DNA of 64,000 bases from RYN-230 sp963851025 (GTDB taxonomy: Bacteria; Actinomycetota; Actinomycetes; Streptosporangiales; Streptosporangiaceae), in NCBI GenBank assembly GCA_963851025.1, contig CAWKOA010000006.1:124001-188000 (forward strand), read 5' to 3'. Shown here one piece after another: positions 27,495 through 35,815 of this stretch (position 1 is the stretch's first letter; each line of letters begins with the position of its first letter). The position numbers and the translations under genes are program-made. The notes beneath the pieces were generated by a model. The model did not search any database, was not told where the DNA came from, and was given only the letters and a program-made list of their open reading frames with translations.

Positions 27495-29250
27495 TCTGCA
27501 GGGCCAGGTACTTGGAGTAGGGCCGGCACTGCTGCAGGCTGCCGCCCATGATCCAGAGCCCGGGCTGGCCGGTGCGCCGCCACATGGCCCGCACCTCACC
27601 CTCGCCGTCCAGGCCCCACACCGGCCCGACCCGGTCCGCCACATCGTCACCGAACAGGGCCCGCACCGACTCGGACATGTTCTGGTAGCCGGCAGCCACC
27701 ACGATCATGTCGGTGCCCGCCGTGGTCCCGTCGGTGAAGCGCACCGTCCGGCCGTCCAGCCCGGCGATCTCCGCACCGTGCCTGACCTTGATCTTCCCGG
27801 CCACGATCAGGTCCGAGCAGCCCACGTTGATGTAGTAGCCGCCGCCGGTGCGGTGGTACTTCATCAGGAAGCCGCTGCCGTCGTCGCCGAAGTCGAGCTG
27901 GAACCCGGCGGCCCGCAGGCCGCGCAGCAGCGTGTCGTCCAGCTGCGCGATCCGCTCGGTCATGTCCTTGTGCAGCTCGGCCAGCAGGGGCAGCGGGAAG
28001 GAGTTGTTGACCAGGTCGCAGTCCTCGGTGGGCGCGCCGTCCTCGCGGTAGATGGAGTACGCCCGGGCCGCGCCGGGTTCCAGGCTGACCACGCAGGTTG
28101 ACGACCGCTGCAGCATGGTGACGTCCGCGCCCGCCTCGTACAGGTCCTGGGCCACGTCGTGGGCGCTGCTGCCTGAGCCGACCACCAGGGCCCGGACGCC
28201 CGCGGCCGGCGTCCCGCCGGTGTACTCGGTGGCGTGCAGCAGCCGGCCGCTGAACTGGGCCGCGCCGGGGATGTCCAGCCGGTGCGGGACCCCGAACACG
28301 CCGGTGGCCAGCACCACGTGCCGGGGATGCAGGTCGGTGACGGCGCCGCCGGCCCGCCGCAGCGTGACCGTCCACCGGGCCGCCGCCTCGTCGTACCGGG
28401 CACCGGTGATCTCCGTGGCGGTCCACACGTCCAGCGACATGATCGAGGCGTACGACTCCAGCCAGTCGGCCAGCTCGTCCTTGCTCAGGTAGGCGGGCCA
28501 GGAGGCCGGGAACTTCAGGTAGGGCAGGTGATTGGCCCAGACCTGGTTGTGCAGCACCAGCGAGGAGTAGCGGTGCCGCCAGTTGTCGCCGACCCGGGCC
28601 TCGCGCTCGATGAGCACGGCGCTCACGTCCAGCAGGCGCAGCCGCGCGGCGATGGTCAGGCCCGCCTGGCCCGCCCCGATGACCAGCACCTCGGGTTCGC
28701 CGGCGGCGCCAGGCGCGGCGGGAACCGCGGGCGGCGCGGCGCCGGGAGCCACCCCGTTGCCTCCCGGCGCCAGCACACCGTGCGGGGCCGAGCTGACCGG
28801 GCGCAGGGCGCCGGCTTTCTCCTCGAACCCCTTGAGGTCTTCCATCGAGGTGAGCAGGGTCCAGGCCTTCCACTCCCCGGTATCCGGGTCGGCGAGCAGC
28901 CGGATGTGCCCGCGGCAGCGGGCACAGCCCGTCTCGAACGTGAAGAACGCCTCGATGGTCCAGCCCTGGGTCCGGCGCTCGAACATGTCCGGCGCGGTGT
29001 CCTCCAGCCAGAAACCGGCCGGCGGGCGGGCCGCGCACCAGGCGGCCAGCCCGTCCGCGATCCGGCCGCGGCCCGCGAACGTCCGCAGGTCCCAGGTCAG
29101 GGCGAGGATGTCGCGCCAGTAGCCGTCGGCCAGGAACATGCCCGCCGCAGCCTGCGTATCACCCGCCCGCACCGCGGCCTCGAAACCGGCCAGCCACGCC
29201 CCCGCGACCTCCCGCCGGGCCGTCACGGCCAGCGGCTCGGTGATCGTCAT
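27409..29250 (-). CDS. flavin-containing monooxygenase with N-terminal NTF2/SnoaL-like domain
   Basis: 613 aa. Residues 1-140 look like a SnoaL/NTF2 domain (AGMFLADGYWRDILALTWDL), then a linker, then an FMO: FAD site VIGAGQAGLTI (190-200), FMO fingerprint FSGRLLHATEY (333-343), and NADPH site VVGSGSSAHD. Class B flavoprotein monooxygenases insert oxygen into ketones or heteroatoms; the Y-ending fingerprint favours the FMO group over typical Baeyer-Villiger enzymes. AGGAG precedes the ATG by six bases. Palindrome site 4 is 75 bp upstream. The substrate is unknown, but the setting suggests a cyclic ketone or terpenoid. Confidence 0.85.
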   Translation of the reverse strand: MTITEPLAVTARREVAGAWLAGFEAAVRAGDTQAAAGMFLADGYWRDILALTWDLRTFAGRGRIADGLAAWCAARPPAGFWLEDTAPDMFERRTQGWTIEAFFTFETGCARCRGHIRLLADPDTGEWKAWTLLTSMEDLKGFEEKAGALRPVSSAPHGVLAPGGNGVAPGAAPPAVPAAPGAAGEPEVLVIGAGQAGLTIAARLRLLDVSAVLIEREARVGDNWRHRYSSLVLHNQVWANHLPYLKFPASWPAYLSKDELADWLESYASIMSLDVWTATEITGARYDEAAARWTVTLRRAGGAVTDLHPRHVVLATGVFGVPHRLDIPGAAQFSGRLLHATEYTGGTPAAGVRALVVGSGSSAHDVAQDLYEAGADVTMLQRSSTCVVSLEPGAARAYSIYREDGAPTEDCDLVNNSFPLPLLAELHKDMTERIAQLDDTLLRGLRAAGFQLDFGDDGSGFLMKYHRTGGGYYINVGCSDLIVAGKIKVRHGAEIAGLDGRTVRFTDGTTAGTDMIVVAAGYQNMSESVRALFGDDVADRVGPVWGLDGEGEVRAMWRRTGQPGLWIMGGSLQQCRPYSKYLALQIKGCQEGLVPLAADRPAPGPPGEPARPS

Positions 29251-29325
29251 GCAGGCTCCTGTCGGGCGGCCGGGGACGGGAAGGCGGGCGGGCTGGGATC
29301 AGCGTCGCACGCCCCGGGAAGCCTT

Positions 29326-29343
29326 GTCAACACTAGTGTTGAC
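29326..29343. promoter_or_regulatory. operator palindrome, site 4
   Basis: GTCAACACTAGTGTTGAC, a perfect palindrome, 75 bp upstream of the FMO start (29250, -) and downstream of the cyclase stop. Confidence 0.82.
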
Positions 29344-29385
29344 TGGCCGGGCCCGGGCGGGCCGGGCCGGGCCGGGCGGGCTGGG

Positions 29386-30297
29386 TCACACCACGGCGAC
29401 CGGGGCCACCGGGCTGCCCACCCCGCCCACGATGTTCAGCGGCGCGATCACGAGCAGGAACGCAGTGGCCCCGCGCCCGGCCAGCTCCTCCAGGTCGAGA
29501 AGCTCCAGCAGGTAGATGCCGCTATCCCGGATGGCCGCGACGTGCAGCGGCATGACCGACCCATCCGGTGACGGGAAGGCCTCGACCGCGATGTTGTCCG
29601 CACCGGCCAGGGCGATCCCCTGGTCCCGCAGCCAGCCGGCGCAGTCCGGGCCCAGTCCCGGGCAGCGGTCCACGCCGGCCGCGCCGTCCCGCCACTGCCG
29701 CAGCCAGCCGGTGCGCAGCAGCAGCGCGTCGCCGGGCTCGGGCGCCAGCCCGGCCGCCGCCACCGCCTCCGCCAGCCGCGCCGCGCCGATGGCCTCCCCC
29801 GGCGCCAGGCCGGGACCGGGGCCGGCGAAGTCGAGGAACAGGCCGCGGGTGACCACGGGGCCCGCGTTCTCGATCCCGCACCGGGCCGCACCGCGGCTGG
29901 TGACCGACGAGGCGGGGAAGCCGTTCCACATCTGGCCGTCCCGCCAGACGTGGGCCAGCGCGTCGAGGTGGGTGGTGCCGTGGCAGGCGACCAGGATGGA
30001 GTCGTCGGCGTAGCCGAACCCGCCCCGCTCGGGCAGCCCGGCCGCGTAGTCCCCGCCGTCGCGCGTCATGAAGTGCTGCATCGGCTGCCGCATCGCCGCC
30101 AGCGGGCCCTGCCCGGCCTTCATCGGCAGCCCCAGCGTCACGGGCTCGCCGGTCCGCACGGCCGCCATCCCGCGGCGCACCGCGTCCGGGCCGATCAGGT
30201 TCAGCGCGCCGCGCTCGTCGTCCGGCCCCCAGCGGGACCAGTTGCCGCCCTCCGGCGGCCCGCCCCCCGGCGGCCCGCCTACGGGCGGGCCGCTCAT
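29386..30297 (-). CDS. cyclase-family (kynurenine-formamidase-like) metal hydrolase
   Basis: A 303-aa protein with the family motif HGTTHLDALAH (H106, H110, D112, H116), which binds Zn or Mn. The N-terminus has a Gly/Pro repeat. Family members hydrolyse amides, lactones or cyclic C-C bonds. It is the last gene of the operon starting at 33003, and its ATG overlaps the stop of the DUF35 gene (ATGA). A ring-opening or lactone hydrolysis step after the FMO would fit, but is inferred. Confidence 0.82.
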   Translation of the reverse strand: MSGPPVGGPPGGGPPEGGNWSRWGPDDERGALNLIGPDAVRRGMAAVRTGEPVTLGLPMKAGQGPLAAMRQPMQHFMTRDGGDYAAGLPERGGFGYADDSILVACHGTTHLDALAHVWRDGQMWNGFPASSVTSRGAARCGIENAGPVVTRGLFLDFAGPGPGLAPGEAIGAARLAEAVAAAGLAPEPGDALLLRTGWLRQWRDGAAGVDRCPGLGPDCAGWLRDQGIALAGADNIAVEAFPSPDGSVMPLHVAAIRDSGIYLLELLDLEELAGRGATAFLLVIAPLNIVGGVGSPVAPVAVV

Positions 30298-30746
30298 GCC
30301 AGCACGAACGCGAAGTCGGTGATCCGGCCCTGCGGCTCGGGCACGTACCGCACCCGGACCCGCGGCTGGCGCTGCAGCGCGGCCGCGGCCGCGCTGATGT
30401 CGCTCAGGTCCAGCCCCAGCACCAGGTTGACCAGCGCGGTGTCGGCGCCGTCCAGGGTCACGTAGGCCATCACGATGGGCGGCTCGGGCAGCCCGGGAAA
30501 CGCGGCCGTGATGATGGTGAACGTTTCCAGGGTGCCTTCCGGCCCGACCTCGACCCAGTCCGTGGTGCGCTGGAAGCAGGCGTCACAGAACGACCGCGCC
30601 GGGACCAGCACCCGCCGGCAGTCCGGGCAGGTAGCCCCCATGACGCGCGTGTTCCGCAGTTCCGCGAAGAAACGGCTGGCCGCCTCGCCCGCGAAGTACG
30701 TGTAGTCGAAATCCCAGTGCCCGGGGATCGAAACCAGCTCGGTCAT
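30294..30746 (-). CDS. Zn-ribbon / OB-fold (DUF35) protein, thiolase partner
   Basis: A 150-aa protein with a rubredoxin-like zinc ribbon (C40-x2-C43, C54-x2-C57) and a C-terminal OB-fold half (VEVGPEGTLETFTIITAA). DUF35 proteins bind thiolase-fold enzymes or MaoC hydratases; ChsH2 in the steroid side-chain pathway is the best known, docking the Ltp2 aldolase. Here it follows a Cys-less thiolase-fold gene by 16 bases, so it probably forms a complex with it. Confidence 0.85.
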   Translation of the reverse strand: MTELVSIPGHWDFDYTYFAGEAASRFFAELRNTRVMGATCPDCRRVLVPARSFCDACFQRTTDWVEVGPEGTLETFTIITAAFPGLPEPPIVMAYVTLDGADTALVNLVLGLDLSDISAAAAALQRQPRVRVRYVPEPQGRITDFAFVLA

Positions 30747-30762
30747 GCCCGCCAGCCTTCCA

Positions 30763-31927
30763 TCAGGGAGCCTGCGTGCCCAGCACGCAGACGGTCGAGA
30801 ACTGTGTCGCGCCGCCCTGCCCGGTGGCCACCGCCCGCCGGACGCCGGCCACCTGACGCTCCCCGGCCCGCCCGCGCACCTGCAGGGCGCACTCGGCGAT
30901 CCGGACCATGGCCGTGGCGCTCACCGGGTTGGCCGCCTGCGGGCCGCCGGAGGGGTTGAAGACCGGCAGCGACGGGTCGTCGCGCTGCTCCTGGATGAAC
31001 CGCGGCCCGTCCAGCGGGGCGCAGAAGCCGAGCGCCGGGTAGGTCATGGCCTCCGCGCTGGAGAACGGGGAGTACAGCTCGACCACGCCGAACTCCTTGC
31101 GGGGGTCGGTGATACCCGCGTCGGCGTAGGCCCGCACCGCCGAGCGCTGCAGGGACAGCAGGTTGAACCAGCGATCCCTCGGGGCGCCGGATCCGGTCGC
31201 CCATGGCGTAACTGTCCGAGGTGGACGCCATGCCCTGGATCCAGGCCGCGTTCCGGCCGGCGGCCAGCTCCCGGCCGCCGAGCACCAGCGCGCAGGCGCC
31301 CTCGGACATCGGGCAGGCCTCCAGCCGGTGGATCGGCCAGGCCAGCAGCGGCGAGTCCAGCACGTCCTCCGGCGTGACGTCCAGGTGCAGGTGAGCCAGG
31401 GGGTTGCGCAGCGCGTGCCGGTAGTTGCGGGCCGCGATCTCGGCCCAGTCCCGCTCGGAGTAGCCGTAAACCCGCATCAGCATGGAGGCGCGCAGCGCGG
31501 CCATGGTGATCGTGGTCAGCGGGAAGTCCTTCTCGTACACCGGGTCGAAGATCGTGTTGAACACCCGCTGCGAGGTCGAGGCCTGGCCCATCCGCTCCAG
31601 CGACACGACCAGCGCGGCCCGGGCCCGGCCGGACGCCACGTAGGACGCGCCCGCGAACGCGGTGGACGACCCGGTCACGCCGCCCGTGTTGACCCGCAGG
31701 AACGGCTTGCCGGTGCCGAAGATGGCGGTCTTCTCGACGCAGTTCTCGCCGGCCAGCGCGTCCGGGGCGACCCCGGCGATGATGACATCGACCGCGTCGA
31801 TGCCCAGCCCGGCGTCGGCCAGCGCCTCCTCGGCCGCCGCCCAGATCAGGTCGGCCGCGCTGGACTCGGGGTGACGCCGCTTGTAGGTGGTCTGGCCGAC
31901 GCCCAGCACCGCAACCGGTTCACTCAC
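30763..31927 (-). CDS. thiolase-fold (SCP-x/Ltp-like) protein lacking the usual Cys, one frameshift
   Basis: About 387 aa after removing one extra base near 31185. The GTG at 31927 overlaps the preceding stop (GTGA). The sequence starts VSEPVAVLGVGQTTYKRRHP. At the nucleophile position the motif reads NTGGVTGSSTAF, with Gly where thiolases have Cys, and the usual GHPxGASG reads ANPVSATA, so the His is also lost. It is therefore unlikely to be a classical thiolase; Ltp2-type retro-aldolases and related subunits share the fold. The DUF35 gene follows at once, supporting a complex. Confidence 0.75.
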
Positions 31928-33003
31928 GAGACTGCCTCCAGGAGCACGACGGTCTGGGTCTGGCCCGCGACCACGGATCCGCCGGTCGCCACGGCCCGCC
32001 GGACAGACCGTTGCTGAATAGAACCAGCGGTACCACGCAGCTGCAGCACGCTCTCGACCACCCGGACCAGGCCCATGCTCGGCGGGGAGTAGCCGCTGGC
32101 GCCCCCGCCGGACGGGTTGGCCCGGCCGTCGTCGGCCAGCACCCGCAGGCCCTGGCCGGGGGCGGCGAACCCGATGGCCTCCAGACCCAGCGCCTCGTCG
32201 ATCAGGGTCAGGCCGTCCACCTCGGCCACGTCCGCGGTGTCCGCGCCGAAGCCGGCGTCCGCGGCGGCCCGCCCGGCGGCGGTCTGCAGGCTGGTGATCG
32301 TGCGCAGGTCGCGGTCGCCGAAGTTGTAGGCCTCGGAGGACTGGCCGAGGCCGGCCAGCCGGACCGGGCCGGGCTCCGTGGACAGGACCACGGCGGCGGT
32401 CACGTCGGCCCAGAGCGGGAGATCCGCGTCGTCGAGGGGAAAATGCGGGGCCGACCGGAAGCCGCCGCCGCGCAGCGCGCGCGGGTTGGCGCGGGCGCTG
32501 TCCATTCTCCGCAACGAGGCCCGCGCGCGGGCCGGTCCCGCGCCGTCGCCGGCGGACAGGCACAGCTGGGCCCGCATCGCGGACAGCACGAACTCATCCA
32601 GGCCCAGCGGGCGGGACCGGAACGGCTCGAACAGCGACCGGGAGAACTGGTCCGGGCTGTGCTCACTCGACCGGCCCCAGGCCGCGACGATCGAGCGGCG
32701 GGCGTGGCCCGCTTCCAGCCGGGTCACGGCGGCGGCCAGGGCGCCCGCGCCGTCGTCGCCGTAGCGGATCTCGTCGCGCAGGTAGGCGCCGGCCGCGGGC
32801 GAGGTCACCATGCTGGACAGCGAGCGGCCGTCCACCAGGTCGTGCGCGGCCAGCACCACCGAGTCGATCTCGTGCATCGGCTGGCCGGAGTCGTCCACGG
32901 CGGCCCGCACCGTGTCGAAGATGAGTTCCTGCAGGTTGCGGCGGCCATCCGCGAAGCTGATCTCCAGCGCCGCGCCCTCGACGTAGACAGCCGGGCGCGT
33001 CAT
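31924..33003 (-). CDS. second thiolase-fold (lipid-transfer-like) subunit, lacking catalytic Cys and His
   Basis: 359 aa from ATG 33003 (GAGG just upstream). Thiolase-superfamily pattern: N-terminal IDSVVLAAHDLVDGRS, then YGDDGAGALAAAVTRLEAGH at the nucleophile loop with no Cys, and NPSGGGASGYSPPSMG where the His loop should be. It overlaps the next thiolase-fold gene by 4 bases, so the two probably form a heteromer, as proposed for paired Ltp proteins of steroid degraders. It leads a four-gene operon ending with the cyclase. Palindrome site 5 is 72 bp upstream. Confidence 0.72.
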   Translation of the reverse strand: MTRPAVYVEGAALEISFADGRRNLQELIFDTVRAAVDDSGQPMHEIDSVVLAAHDLVDGRSLSSMVTSPAAGAYLRDEIRYGDDGAGALAAAVTRLEAGHARRSIVAAWGRSSEHSPDQFSRSLFEPFRSRPLGLDEFVLSAMRAQLCLSAGDGAGPARARASLRRMDSARANPRALRGGGFRSAPHFPLDDADLPLWADVTAAVVLSTEPGPVRLAGLGQSSEAYNFGDRDLRTITSLQTAAGRAAADAGFGADTADVAEVDGLTLIDEALGLEAIGFAAPGQGLRVLADDGRANPSGGGASGYSPPSMGLVRVVESVLQLRGTAGSIQQRSVRRAVATGGSVVAGQTQTVVLLEAVS

Positions 33004-33075
33004 CGCATCCTCATCCAAACCCTCCATCGGGCTCCGCGGTCCAGGCTTCATTGATAGCAGCCGCGCCCGACCTCC

Positions 33076-33093
33076 GTCAACGTTAGCGTTGAC
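33076..33093. promoter_or_regulatory. operator palindrome, site 5 (divergent thiolase operons)
   Basis: GTCAACGTTAGCGTTGAC lies between two operons: 72 bp from the start at 33003 (-) and 77 bp from the start at 33171 (+). One site could serve both. Confidence 0.83.
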
Positions 33094-33170
33094 TAGCGGC
33101 GGCCGGCCGGGCAAGCTAGCAGCGTCAGCGTGCCCTGGCCTATCTGAGCCGGGCTGAGAAGATAGGGGCG

Positions 33171-34373
33171 ATGATGACCCAGGCAGCGCCCGGGGCGAGC
33201 GCGATCCCGGGACGGATGGCGATCGCCGGCATCGGCGAGACCGGCTACCTGCGCGGCAGCGACCAGTCCGTGCTGCAGATGGTGCTGGCCGCCAGCATGG
33301 CCGCGATCACCGACGCCGGGCTGACCCCGGCCGATGTGGACGGGATCCTGCCGCCGCCCGGGTTCGTGGCCTGGGACGAGATCGCGGCGCACCTCGGCGT
33401 GCGGAACGTCCGGTACACGACCACCCCGCAGATGGGCGGGGCCAGCCCGACCGCCGCGCTGCTCACCGCGGCCATGGCCATCTCGGCCGGGGTGGCGACG
33501 ACGATCCTGGTCCCGATCGGCTGGAACGGGTACTCCGCGCTGCGGCCCCGGCCGGACGCGCGGCCGAGCAAGCGCCGGTTCACCGCGGCGTTCTTCGAGA
33601 CCGTCCGCAACTTCTACGCTCCCTACGGGCTGCGCTCCGCGCCCTGGTGGTACGCGCTGTACCTGCAGCGGTACGTCGAGCTGTACGGGGTGCCGCCGGA
33701 GGCGGCCGGCGCGGTCGCGCTGGCCTGCCGCAACCACGCGCAGCTCAACGACAAGGCGCTGATGCGCGGCCGGCCGCTGACCATGGACGACTACCTGGCC
33801 TCGCCGTACATCACCGAGCCGCTGCGCAAGCTGGACTGCTGCGTGGAAACCGACTGCGCGGCCGCGGTCGTGGTCACCTCCACGGAGCGGGCCCGGGACC
33901 TGCCGCACGTGCCCGTGGTCTACCTGGGCGGCGCCGAGGGGCACGCCAGCCCGGCCGACGAGCTGACCAACCGGCCGGACGTGCTGCGGCTCGGGCTGCA
34001 CGAGGCGGCGCCGCGGGCGTTCGCGATGGCCGGGGTGACCGCCGCCGACGCGGACTTCCTGCAGATCTACGACTGCTTCACCCACGTGGTGCTGCTCCAG
34101 CTGGAGGCGCTGGGGCTGGCCGGCCCGGGCGGCGCGGCCGACTTCGTCAAGGGCGGCACGATCGAGCTGGGCGGCCGCTACCCGGTCAACACGCACGGAG
34201 GCCTGATGTCACAGGGGCACTGCTGGGGGATGAACCACGTGGTCGAGGCGGCCCGCCAGCTCCGGCACCAGGCCGGGGCGGCCCAGGTGGCGGACTGCTC
34301 CGTCGGGCTGGTCACCGGGTACGGCGACCTGGGCGACGGCAGCATCGCGATCCTGGCCCGGGGTGAGCACTGA
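33171..34373 (+). CDS. thiolase-fold protein (Ltp-like), DUF35 partner
   Basis: A 400-aa thiolase-superfamily protein with MAIAGIGETGYLRGSDQSVL at the N-terminus. The nucleophile loop reads TPQMGGASPTAALLTA, with no Cys, while a His survives in HGGLMSQGHCWGMNH near the C-terminus. The pattern suits lipid-transfer-protein-type aldolases better than thiolases. Its stop overlaps the start of a DUF35 gene by one base, so the two should form a complex. It is the first gene of a three-gene operon (33171-35588). Confidence 0.77.
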   Translation: MMTQAAPGASAIPGRMAIAGIGETGYLRGSDQSVLQMVLAASMAAITDAGLTPADVDGILPPPGFVAWDEIAAHLGVRNVRYTTTPQMGGASPTAALLTAAMAISAGVATTILVPIGWNGYSALRPRPDARPSKRRFTAAFFETVRNFYAPYGLRSAPWWYALYLQRYVELYGVPPEAAGAVALACRNHAQLNDKALMRGRPLTMDDYLASPYITEPLRKLDCCVETDCAAAVVVTSTERARDLPHVPVVYLGGAEGHASPADELTNRPDVLRLGLHEAAPRAFAMAGVTAADADFLQIYDCFTHVVLLQLEALGLAGPGGAADFVKGGTIELGGRYPVNTHGGLMSQGHCWGMNHVVEAARQLRHQAGAAQVADCSVGLVTGYGDLGDGSIAILARGEH

Positions 34374-34786
34374 TGCCCGGCAAGGTGATCCCGCAGGCGG
34401 ACGACCTGACCCTGGAGCTGTTCCAGGCCATCGCCGCGACCGTCCAGATGCACGTCCAGCAGTGCGCGGACTGCGGTGCGTTCGCCCATCCGCCGCGGTA
34501 CTACTGCGGGCGGTGCTTCTCCCCGCGGTACCGGATGACGCCGGTGAGCGGGGCGGGCACGGTGTACTCGCACACGTTGTCGCACTACACGACGGAGCCT
34601 GCCTGGAAGGACGACGTGCCGTACGCCACGGTGGTGGTGGAACTGGACGAGGGCCCGCGGATCGTCGGCGCGGCCCGGCACCCGGATCCGGCCGCGATCC
34701 GGATCGGGCAGCGGGTCCGGGTGGTCCCCGAGCCGCGCACGGACGACTTCTCGTTCCTGACCGTGGAGTTCGGCGATGTCCGATAG
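34373..34786 (+). CDS. Zn-ribbon / OB-fold (DUF35) protein, second copy
   Basis: 137 aa, zinc ribbon C31-x2-C34 and C45-x2-C48, then an OB-fold half (SGAGTVYSHTLSHYTTEP). It begins on the last base of the upstream thiolase-fold stop (TGATG) and overlaps the crotonase gene by 11 bases, so the three proteins should be made together. Confidence 0.86.
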   Translation: MPGKVIPQADDLTLELFQAIAATVQMHVQQCADCGAFAHPPRYYCGRCFSPRYRMTPVSGAGTVYSHTLSHYTTEPAWKDDVPYATVVVELDEGPRIVGAARHPDPAAIRIGQRVRVVPEPRTDDFSFLTVEFGDVR

Positions 34787-35588
34787 CCCCGTCCTGGTCG
34801 AGATGGGCGGGGGCGTGGCCGAGATCACGCTCAACCGCCCGGCCAAGATGAACGCGCTGACCCCGGAGATGCTGGTCCGGCTGGACCAGGCCTGGGCCCA
34901 GATCAGCAAGGACCCGGAGATCCGGGTGGTCATCCTGACCGGCGCGGGCGAGCGGGCCTTCTGCGCGGGCGCCGACCTGGGCCGGCTGACCCCGCTGCTG
35001 ACCCGGGCCCGGCCGGCCGAGGACGAGTGGGACGAGGCGCTGCTGGCCGACCCGCTGCTGCTGAACCGGGCGCTGCTGCGCGGCACCGAGATGATCACCC
35101 CGGTGATCGCGGCGCTGCGCGGCCAGGTGGTGGGCGGCGGCATGGAGCTCATGCTCGCCTGTGACCTGCGGGTGGCCGCCGAGGACTGCCGGTTCGGCCT
35201 GATGGAGGTCAAACGCGGGCTGATCCCCGCGGCGGGCGGCATCGCCCGGCTGTCGCGCCAGGTGGCGCAGGCCCAGGCGGCCGAGATCCTGCTCGTCGGC
35301 GACCGGATCCCCGCGGCCCAGGCGCTCGCCATGGGCCTGGTCAACCGGGTCGTCCCGGCCGACGAGGTGATGGCCACCGCCCGCGCCCTGGCCGGCCGGA
35401 TGGCCGGGAACGGGCCGCTGGCGCTGCGCAAGGTCAAGCAGGTCATGCTGGAGTCGTCCGGCCGTTCGCTGGGCGAGGGCTTCGCGGCCGAGGACGAGGC
35501 CATCAAGGTAGTGCTTCGCTCCGCCGACGCCCGCGAGGGCTCGCGCGCCTTCATCGAGAAACGCCCGCCGCACTTCACCGGCGCCTGA
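34776..35588 (+). CDS. enoyl-CoA hydratase (both catalytic Glu present)
   Basis: A 270-aa crotonase. ERAFCAGADLGRL and the two hydratase glutamates, E124 (GGGMELMLACD) and E144 (FGLMEVKRG), are all in place, so it should add water across a trans-2-enoyl-CoA to give the 3-hydroxyacyl-CoA. In this operon the product could feed the adjacent thiolase-fold/DUF35 pair if that pair is a retro-aldolase. It is the last gene of the operon from 33171. Confidence 0.87.
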   Translation: MSDSPVLVEMGGGVAEITLNRPAKMNALTPEMLVRLDQAWAQISKDPEIRVVILTGAGERAFCAGADLGRLTPLLTRARPAEDEWDEALLADPLLLNRALLRGTEMITPVIAALRGQVVGGGMELMLACDLRVAAEDCRFGLMEVKRGLIPAAGGIARLSRQVAQAQAAEILLVGDRIPAAQALAMGLVNRVVPADEVMATARALAGRMAGNGPLALRKVKQVMLESSGRSLGEGFAAEDEAIKVVLRSADAREGSRAFIEKRPPHFTGA

Positions 35589-35815
35589 CACCTCGCACCG
35601 TCAGGATATCCCGCGACATTCCGGTCACCCATTCTTGCTGATCTTCCATAAAGGCAGGAAAGGACGTTTGCCCTGGGTTACCGGGCCATCTGGCTCTGCC
35701 CGGTGGGCCCGCCGCCCCGGCACACTAGAGGATTGAGCCGGGGCAGGCCGCCAGACCATTGCTGACGCCAGATCGGTGTCATCCGGCCCCGGCTGAGCGG
35801 CAGGGGGTCTTACCG

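Noticed and set aside
33093..35632. Several long minus-strand frames opposite the 33171-35588 operon
   Set aside because: They lack domains and ribosome sites, while the plus-strand genes overlap tightly and carry conserved motifs.
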